In this document: piece by piece, positions 25,216 through 31,116 of the stretch | How the letters are laid out: each line of letters starts with the position of its first letter | Numbering within the stretch: the first letter of the stretch is position 1 | Assembly: GCA_002418705.1 (NCBI GenBank) | Contig: DIEQ01000090.1 | Location: forward strand, 10,132 to 41,247 | Direction: 5' to 3' | DNA length: 31,116 bases | Source of the DNA: Mageeibacillus sp. UBA5770 | GTDB lineage: Bacteria > Bacillota_A > Clostridia > Saccharofermentanales > Saccharofermentanaceae | Notes under the pieces: generated by a model | Databases searched by the model: none | Told to the model about the DNA's origin: nothing | What the model saw: the letters and a program-made list of their open reading frames with translations, nothing else | Translations under genes and position numbers: made by a program

Positions 25216-26718
25216 ATGGAGCATAGTGATGCAGGTAACATTATTGAATTTATTAATGTAAGCAAAACTTTTCCTGGTGTAAAGGCGTTGAGAAATGTAT
25301 CTTTTTCTATTAAAAAAGGTGAAGTACATGCCTTAGTCGGAGAAAACGGAGCTGGAAAATCAACTTTAATAAAAATATTGACAGGTGCTCATACTCCCGA
25401 TGACGGCTCAAGCATTGTTATTAACGGCGAAGCAAACTCAAGCCTGACTCCCATTACTGCCGCCAGAAAAGGTGTTGCGGTAACGTATCAGGATTTTGCA
25501 CTTTTCCCTAACCTTAGTGTTGCGGAAAATATTGCGATCAGCGGAGAAATAGAAGCCGGCAAGAAAGCTGTCGACTGGAAGTCACTTAAGAAAATTGCTG
25601 CTGATGCAATCAAGAAGATCGGTGTGGATATTGATGTAAATGCAAAGCTCGGCTCGCTGTCAACGGCTAAACAACAGCTTGTTGCTATTGCACGTGCCCT
25701 GGTATACGACGCCAAAATTCTGATACTCGATGAACCAACCGCTTCTCTTTCAAGTTCTGAGGTTGAACATCTGTTCAAAATAATCAAAGACTTAAAAGAA
25801 AAGGGTATTGCCATCCTGTTTATCAGTCATAAATTTGATGAGATTTATGCGATTTCTGATCGTATCACAATCATGCGCGACGGTCAGTACATGGGCACCT
25901 TCAACGCATCTGAGATCGACACGCAGAAAGTAATTTCTCTCATGGTTGGCAGAAATGTCGAATTTGAGCGCAGAAAGGTATACATAGACACCGAAGAACT
26001 TCTTTTGGAAGTAAAGGGTCTTTCGAAAGCAGGTAACTACAAGGATATCAATTTTAAACTTAATAAGGGTGAAATTCTTGGAATAACCGGACTTGTCGGC
26101 GCAGGCCGAACCGAAATGTGCCAGTCAATCTTTGGAATAACGCAGCCTGATTCCGGCGAAATATTCCTGGACGGCAAGAAAATCGAAGTTCCCAATACAT
26201 CAAAAGCCTTAGAATACGGAATTGCTTTTGTTCCGGAAAGCAGACAGGTTCAGGGACTTGTGTTAGATAAGAACGTTGAAGACAATATTACACTTCTTCT
26301 GTTACACAAGCTTCTCGGCAAGCTAAGCCTTATTAATACTAAGAGCAAGCAGGAAAAAGCTGTTGAATTAATCAAATTGCTTAATGTAAAGCCGGCTTAT
26401 CCTCATATACAAGTTTCTAAGTTGTCAGGCGGCAACCAGCAGCGCGTTGTTCTGGCAAAATGGATAGCTACCAATCCCAAGCTTCTGATCATTGATGAGC
26501 CAACAAACGGAGTCGATGTCGGTGCAAAACAGGAGATCCATGAGATCATCCATGGCTTAGCACAGCAGGGTATGGGAATTATTATGATCTCTTCTGAACT
26601 GCCTGAGATACTTGCCATGTCTAACCGAATCCTGGTCATGAGAAAAGGCCGTATAGCATGTGAATTTTCCGGAGATGATGTAACACAGGAACAGATAATG
26701 AATAAGGCTATTCTATAA
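25216..26718 (+). CDS. Sugar ABC transporter two-domain ATP-binding protein, second system
   Basis: The 500-residue protein contains two NBDs. NBD1 has Walker A GENGAGKST, degenerate signature LSTAKQQ and Walker B LILDEPT. NBD2 has the degenerate GLVGAGRTE, intact LSGGNQQ and LIIDEPTNGVDVG, as usual in CUT2 importers. It is distinct from the copy at 9661 (its codon use is more AT-rich). AAAGGAAA precedes the ATG. It heads the operon ATPase-permease-permease-binding protein. Confidence 0.93.
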   Translation: MEHSDAGNIIEFINVSKTFPGVKALRNVSFSIKKGEVHALVGENGAGKSTLIKILTGAHTPDDGSSIVINGEANSSLTPITAARKGVAVTYQDFALFPNLSVAENIAISGEIEAGKKAVDWKSLKKIAADAIKKIGVDIDVNAKLGSLSTAKQQLVAIARALVYDAKILILDEPTASLSSSEVEHLFKIIKDLKEKGIAILFISHKFDEIYAISDRITIMRDGQYMGTFNASEIDTQKVISLMVGRNVEFERRKVYIDTEELLLEVKGLSKAGNYKDINFKLNKGEILGITGLVGAGRTEMCQSIFGITQPDSGEIFLDGKKIEVPNTSKALEYGIAFVPESRQVQGLVLDKNVEDNITLLLLHKLLGKLSLINTKSKQEKAVELIKLLNVKPAYPHIQVSKLSGGNQQRVVLAKWIATNPKLLIIDEPTNGVDVGAKQEIHEIIHGLAQQGMGIIMISSELPEILAMSNRILVMRKGRIACEFSGDDVTQEQIMNKAIL

Positions 26719-26748
26719 AAATTTCGATAATAATCGAAGGAATTGAGG

Positions 26749-27759
26749 ATGAGATTGACAATGAAGCGTTTGTTAGCAAAAAAAGAATTAACGATTACAC
26801 TGATGCTTGTCATTATTATGGTAGTAATCTCCATCGTAAATCCTGTGTTTTTACGCCTGGATAATATTATGGATATTTTAAGGAGTAACTGCGTCCTTGG
26901 AATTCTGGCCTGCGGCATGCTCCTTGTTATCCTGACGGGCGGTATCGACGTATCTGTCGGAGCAGTCATTTCAGCAAGCAGCTGTATAGTAGGAACTTTT
27001 CTGATAAATATTACAGGCAACATCGTCCTTTCAATCGTAGTTGGTGTTTTATCCGGCGCTGCCATGGGTCTGCTCAACGGTCTGCTGGTTGCCAAGCTTG
27101 AGATAGCACCGATTGTCATTACCCTTGGCACACTCAGTATTATCAACGGTATCGTAAAATACACAACAAACGGAACCTGGATAACGAATATCCCGAAGAA
27201 CTTCATTAACTTTGGTCAGATATCATTCTTTGCCATTCCTGTTGCAGGTGTTAAGAAACTTGTCGGAATACCGGTTCAGGTTGTCTTTCTCGCTATTATC
27301 GTTCTCATTACATGGCTGATCCTGAAATATACCATGTTCGGAAGAAGCGTATACGCAATCGGCGGCAACAGAATTTCCGCTGAACGAATCGGCTACAACG
27401 TAAAGAGAACCGAGATACTCATCTATACATATCTTGGCGCACTGGCCGGTGTCGCATCTGTCGTCCACACTTCCATTTACAGACAGGTTGACCCCAATTC
27501 ATTCACAGGCTATGAGATTCAGGTTATTGCCGCAGTTGTTATCGGCGGTGCCAGCAGCACAGGAGGATACGGATCTGTTCTCGGCGTCATGTTAGGCTGC
27601 GCTCTGATGTCAGTACTTAATAATGGTCTGATACTGATGAGAATTCCGACATTCTGGCAAAAAATCGTCTTTGGTCTGATTATTCTTCTTGCGGTCAGCT
27701 TCGAAGCCATAAACAAGCAGAGACTTGAGAAAAAGAGTGTTCGTGTTGATGTTGAATAA
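26749..27759 (+). CDS. Sugar ABC transporter permease 1, second system
   Basis: The 336-residue integral membrane protein carries the CUT2 signature LLVILTGGIDVSVGAVISAS near residues 63-82 and the GGASSTGGYGSVLGV coupling segment towards the C-terminus. With the permease encoded next it probably forms a heterodimeric channel. The ATG at 26749 has GAAGG 8 nt upstream; a start 12 nt further on is also possible. It follows the ATPase by 30 nt. Confidence 0.9.
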   Translation: MRLTMKRLLAKKELTITLMLVIIMVVISIVNPVFLRLDNIMDILRSNCVLGILACGMLLVILTGGIDVSVGAVISASSCIVGTFLINITGNIVLSIVVGVLSGAAMGLLNGLLVAKLEIAPIVITLGTLSIINGIVKYTTNGTWITNIPKNFINFGQISFFAIPVAGVKKLVGIPVQVVFLAIIVLITWLILKYTMFGRSVYAIGGNRISAERIGYNVKRTEILIYTYLGALAGVASVVHTSIYRQVDPNSFTGYEIQVIAAVVIGGASSTGGYGSVLGVMLGCALMSVLNNGLILMRIPTFWQKIVFGLIILLAVSFEAINKQRLEKKSVRVDVE

Positions 27760-27788
27760 TTGAATATTTGAAGGGGACATGAAAAAAT

Positions 27789-28787
27789 ATGAAAGAATTA
27801 GCAAGAAAATATCCCAACGAAACAATTCTAGTCATAGTATTGATAGCTGTTACGGTGATCATGTCAGTTATTTCGCCGGATAAATTTTTAACAGCGAATA
27901 ATATTCAGTCCATGGCGTTTCAGCTCCCGGAATTCGGAATACTCGCGCTTTCCATGATGCTTGTTATCCTTACCGGCGGTATAAATCTATCACTGACTTA
28001 CATGGCCTCGCTGTCAGGTATAACCATTGCTCTGGTTATGAGCAAGATGTTTGCCGCCGGGACCAGTGCCGGTGTCAGCATCGGGGTTGCGATAGCTGCC
28101 GGATTTGTAGTTGTAATCCTTTGCGGACTTATAAACAGTTTGTTTATTGCACAGCTTGGCGTGTCTTCCATCCTTGCCACATTAGGAACCATGATGCTCT
28201 TTCAGGGTATCGGTTTGAATGTCACTGAAGGAAGAGCTATTTCAGGCTTCCCGACCGAGTTCAGTGTTGTCGGGAACGGATTCTTGGGTGTCATCCCGAT
28301 TCCAATGATTATCTTTGCAGTCATTGCCTTCATTTGCTGGGTCATGATTGAAAGAACCCCCTGGGGTGTGCATGTATTCATGACAGGAAGCAATGACATC
28401 GCTACCAATTTTTCAGGCATCAGCGTAAAAAAGACCCTGATTAAGGTATATGTTATCAGCGCAGTCCTTGCATTCTTCTCCGTCCTGATTATGACATCAC
28501 GTTATAACTCGATGAAAGTTGACTATGGTTCTTCCTATCTCTTACAGAGCATTCTGGCAGTTGTTCTGGGCGGCACAAGAATGAGCGGCGGTTATGGAAA
28601 GGTTGTCGGTACAGTTACTGCCGTAATCACCCTGCAAATCGTATCCAGCGGCCTGAATATTTTTGGCCTGAACCGATTCTTTATCGACGTCATCATGGGA
28701 ACTCTGTTGATTCTTGTCCTTGCTACTAATTTCGTTCTTTCTCGCATGAGCAAGAAAATTAAGGCACCCAAAGTTCAGTCAGCCTGA
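27789..28787 (+). CDS. Sugar ABC transporter permease 2, second system
   Basis: The 332-residue permease has the matching motif MLVILTGGINLSLTYMASLSG, where Asn replaces the usual Asp of GGID and Leu-Thr replaces Val-Gly, and the C-terminal GGTRMSGGYGKVVGTV segment. The two divergent permeases imply a heterodimer as in LsrCD or RhaPQ. AAGGGG lies upstream of the ATG. Confidence 0.9.
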   Translation: MKELARKYPNETILVIVLIAVTVIMSVISPDKFLTANNIQSMAFQLPEFGILALSMMLVILTGGINLSLTYMASLSGITIALVMSKMFAAGTSAGVSIGVAIAAGFVVVILCGLINSLFIAQLGVSSILATLGTMMLFQGIGLNVTEGRAISGFPTEFSVVGNGFLGVIPIPMIIFAVIAFICWVMIERTPWGVHVFMTGSNDIATNFSGISVKKTLIKVYVISAVLAFFSVLIMTSRYNSMKVDYGSSYLLQSILAVVLGGTRMSGGYGKVVGTVTAVITLQIVSSGLNIFGLNRFFIDVIMGTLLILVLATNFVLSRMSKKIKAPKVQSA

Positions 28788-28851
28788 ATAAGTCTGTTCA
28801 GCTAATCACCGACACGGATCATTCATTCATCACGTATCTGATAACTGCACC

Positions 28852-28882
28852 TTGAAAACTTCATATTATCACACACACAAAG
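28852..28882 (+). repeat. Left arm of a 31-bp inverted repeat flanking the binding-protein gene
   Basis: This 31-nt block matches the reverse complement of 30164-30194 at 30 of 31 positions (T/C mismatch at position 13). It contains TGAA-AAC-TTCA and a CA microsatellite of nine bases. It lies in the 223-nt gap between the second permease and the binding-protein gene. Outside both arms the trinucleotide ACC occurs, too short to call a target duplication. Confidence 0.9.
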
Positions 28883-29010
28883 CATATTTTCAATGAATGT
28901 ACTATTGCAAACAACGTGTTCATGACGTATTGAATATTCGTTGTAAGGTAAAATGCGCGGGGAAATGTAATCGTGCAAATGCTTATGAAAAAAAATCATG
29001 GAGGGTACAT

Positions 29011-30087
29011 ATGAAAAAAACTTTTATTGTGTTCTTATCATTGATAATGGCAACGTCCATGGTCTTAACAGGCTGCTCCGGGGCAACTACTGCCACAACC
29101 GCAGCCACTACCGCAGCAGCTGCAACAACTACTGCCGGAGACGCAACCACAGCCACAACAGCAGCTACAGGCGAGACAGTCAAAGTTGTTGTTATGCCTA
29201 AGCTGATTGGTATTCCTTACTTCAACGCATCAGAAGCCGGCGCAAAACAGTGCGCAGCTGACATGGGATTTGAAGTAATTTATGCCGGACCTACTGAAGC
29301 TGATGCTACACAGCAGTTTAAGATGGTTGAAGATTATATCACACAGGGCGTTGACGCTATCTGCGTTGCACCCAATGACCCGGCCGGTCTGACACCCGCT
29401 TTACAGAAGGCAAAGGATGCAGGAATTACAGTTATTGACTGGGATACACCTGCTGACAAAGCTGTTGTAGATTATTCCATTCACCAGATTGACGATAAGC
29501 TTCTTGGAGAGCACATGTTTAAGGTTCTCTTTGAGCAGATCGGAAAAACAGAAGGCACATATGCAATCCTTACCGGTGGTCTTGAAGCTGCTAACCTTAA
29601 CGCCTGGATTGATCAGGGTCTCTTATGGGCCGCTGAAAATTATCCCGACATGAAGCTGGTTACAGATAAAATTCCTACAAATGAAAAGCAGCAGGAAGCC
29701 TATTCCAAGACACTTGAACTTCTCAAGGCATATCCTGATCTTGATGGAATCATGTGCATGAGCACACCGACACCTATCGGCTGTGGCCAGGCCATCCAGG
29801 AACTCGGTCTACAGGATGATATCGTTGTAGTCGGGCATGCTATGCCTCAGGATGCAAAAGATTACCTTAAAGATGGTTCAATTGATGTCGGTATTCTCTG
29901 GGACGTTTACAAGCTTGGCTATTTAACAGCCTATATCGCTTACCAGCAGGTCCTTGGACAGCCGATCACTGACGGCATGGACGTTCCGAACGTTGGCGTG
30001 ATTACACTGCAGGACGACGGAAAGACAATTATCATGGGCGAACCTCTTGATATAACAGCTGAGAATGTAGATTCTCTTAAATTCTAA
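29011..30087 (+). CDS. ABC transporter substrate-binding lipoprotein (LsrB/RhaS-like)
   Basis: The 358-residue product has a signal peptide with lipobox VLTGC, then a low-complexity Thr/Ala linker of about 30 residues, then a type I binding fold. PKLIGIPYF, the GPTEADATQQ segment and the WDTP turn resemble the LsrB (AI-2) and RhaS (rhamnose) binding proteins. Of the LsrB ligand residues, the Lys of PKL and the Asp of WD are kept, while the Asp-Gln pair of the third lobe contact appears replaced by Ala-Asn. The ligand is therefore probably a sugar rather than AI-2. The ATG at 29011 is preceded by GGAGGG. A 31-bp inverted repeat brackets the gene. Confidence 0.88.
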   Translation: MKKTFIVFLSLIMATSMVLTGCSGATTATTAATTAAAATTTAGDATTATTAATGETVKVVVMPKLIGIPYFNASEAGAKQCAADMGFEVIYAGPTEADATQQFKMVEDYITQGVDAICVAPNDPAGLTPALQKAKDAGITVIDWDTPADKAVVDYSIHQIDDKLLGEHMFKVLFEQIGKTEGTYAILTGGLEAANLNAWIDQGLLWAAENYPDMKLVTDKIPTNEKQQEAYSKTLELLKAYPDLDGIMCMSTPTPIGCGQAIQELGLQDDIVVVGHAMPQDAKDYLKDGSIDVGILWDVYKLGYLTAYIAYQQVLGQPITDGMDVPNVGVITLQDDGKTIIMGEPLDITAENVDSLKF

Positions 30088-30163
30088 TTTACACAACATA
30101 AAACAAGTTTGGTATTTGTGAGTGCGTTTTTAAGGGTTGCTGCATCTTAAAACGAAGTATGTC

Positions 30164-30194
30164 CTTTGTGTGTGTGATAATGTGAAGTTTTCAA
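30164..30194 (-). repeat. Right arm of the 31-bp inverted repeat
   Basis: This block is the inverted partner of 28852-28882, 30 of 31 identical. It lies in the 229-nt gap between the binding-protein gene and the second SorC regulator. Similarity to the left arm extends a few bases inward with gaps. No recombinase gene is visible in the window. Confidence 0.9.
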
Positions 30195-30316
30195 ACCGGT
30201 GAATTATTTGGTGTCCCTTCAATACTCATGACATATTGTCAGATTGTTATTGTATAGAATACGTTTGTAAAGAATTTATTATAAACAAATTATATATGAG
30301 CGGATGAAGGGGAAGT

Positions 30317-31116
30317 ATGTCTAAATACGAAAAGATAAACCTAATGATCAACATAGCCAAATTATATTATGAAGACAATTATAATCAGAATATGATTGCC
30401 GAGAAGCTTGATCTCTCCCGCCCTTATGTTTCCAGACTATTAAATATGGCAAAAGAGGCGGGCCTGGTAACGGTTGAGGTGCATGTTCCCCAGGACTATG
30501 AAAGCCACCTGGAATCACAGGTCAGGGAGCGGTTCGGACTTTTGAAGGCAATCATTGTACCGTTGAGCATCAACAGCAATATCATCAACAGGATCGGCGT
30601 TGAGGCTGCCAAGTATCTTAATTCCATCATAAAATCAAACGATATTATTTCTGTCTGCTGGGGCAGCACGCTTTATGAATTCAGCTCGAATTTAATTCCG
30701 AGATCTGATCTCAAAAACATTACGGTTGTTCAGGGAAGCGGCGGTATCAGCGAGATTTCTAAAAATATTTTTGCGAGTGAAATTCCGACGAATCTCGCTG
30801 AAGCCTATAACGGTGTCCCGTATATTCTTCCGTTGCCTGCTATCGTAGAAAAAAAAGCAACAAGAGATATTCTGATGAGGGAACGCAGTATTTCACACAT
30901 CATGGAGCTTTCGGAAAATGCGAATATTGCCATATTCACAATGGGATATTTCAGCCCGGAGTGCGCGTTGGCAAGAGCCGGTTATATTAGCGAGGTTGAA
31001 GTGAGGGCTCTACAGGAAAAAGGCGCAGTCGGTGATGTTTTTACCCATATTATTGATTCGGACGGAGAAATTTGCGACAGCGACCTGGATAGCCGGACGA
31101 TTGCCTTAAGCCTGAA
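30317..31116 (+). CDS. SorC-family regulator, second copy (cut by the window end)
   Basis: The reading frame is open from the ATG at 30317 to the window edge (266 codons plus two bases); the family length is about 310, so roughly 45 residues are missing. Its N-terminus (MSKYEKINLMINIAKLYYED, HTH LSRPYVSRLL) and the sugar domain (SVCWGSTLYEF, MGYFSPECALARAGY) closely match the regulator at 16550-17491. The leader TGAGCGGAT(A/G) before both genes is also shared. It follows the second ABC operon and probably controls it in response to a phosphorylated sugar. GGGGAAG precedes the ATG. It is incomplete only because the window ends. Confidence 0.9.
   Translation, partial: MSKYEKINLMINIAKLYYEDNYNQNMIAEKLDLSRPYVSRLLNMAKEAGLVTVEVHVPQDYESHLESQVRERFGLLKAIIVPLSINSNIINRIGVEAAKYLNSIIKSNDIISVCWGSTLYEFSSNLIPRSDLKNITVVQGSGGISEISKNIFASEIPTNLAEAYNGVPYILPLPAIVEKKATRDILMRERSISHIMELSENANIAIFTMGYFSPECALARAGYISEVEVRALQEKGAVGDVFTHIIDSDGEICDSDLDSRTIALSL

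Noticed and set aside
28848..28865. CACCTTGAAAACTTCAT resembling the spacer region around rRNA operons
   Set aside because: No rRNA or tRNA lies nearby and the resemblance is short, so it is treated as part of the inverted repeat.
29083..29175. Tandem ACA/GCA-rich stretch as a microsatellite or CRISPR-like repeat
   Set aside because: It encodes the Thr/Ala linker after the lipobox, which is common in these lipoproteins.
28852..30194. Classical transposon or insertion sequence formed by the 31-bp inverted repeat
   Set aside because: The enclosed gene is a normal sugar-binding lipoprotein that fits the operon. There is no transposase, and the flanking direct repeat is only 3 nt (ACC).

Overview
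The window looks like a chromosomal stretch of a low-to-mid GC anaerobic Firmicute, most likely a clostridial (Lachnospiraceae-like) species. This rests on GGAGG-type ribosome binding sites before nearly every gene, lipoprotein-type sugar-binding proteins with Ala/Thr-rich linkers, a YesM/YesN two-component pair, and a ferredoxin-rich oxidoreductase. No rRNA, tRNA, CRISPR array or transposase was seen. The species call is an inference from gene style only.

Region 1 (1-8079) holds separate small units. A secreted M23-like/fibronectin type III protein lies on the minus strand. A minus-strand operon follows: hypB, a large iron-sulfur/FAD oxidoreductase, hypA. A FadR-type GntR regulator is divergent from it, with two near-identical TGGT-CAT-ACCA operators in the shared promoter region. 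It overlaps a gene for an unrecognised membrane-anchored protein. A DUF3781 protein and a DtxR-family metal regulator (minus strand) complete the region. Only the nickel-insertion pair HypA/HypB is present; no hydrogenase or HypCDEF lies in the window.

Region 2 (8460-24816, all plus strand) is a carbohydrate or polyol uptake and catabolism cluster. It runs: sugar-binding lipoprotein, two-domain ABC ATPase, permease, iron-dependent alcohol dehydrogenase, TIM-barrel sugar isomerase/epimerase, a small cytoplasmic discoidin-like protein, an arabinose/fucose-isomerase-type enzyme, and a SorC-family regulator. A membrane histidine kinase, an AraC-type response regulator and two tandem sugar-binding lipoproteins follow (apparently a sensory module that reads a ligand through binding proteins). 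A glycerol-kinase-like FGGY kinase and an AllA-like cupin end the region. No aldolase or transketolase accompanies these enzymes, so the substrate cannot be named from sequence.

Region 3 (25096-31116) is a second ABC importer behind a near-consensus promoter: ATPase, two permeases, a binding protein, then a second SorC regulator cut off by the window end. The order resembles the lsrACDB/rhamnose importer layout, and the regulator is a close paralogue of the one in region 2. The binding-protein gene is bracketed by a 31-bp inverted repeat with a single mismatch, the most striking non-coding structure in the window. Short ACAAATnnTA motifs recur upstream of the transporter, kinase and regulator genes and may be shared operators.
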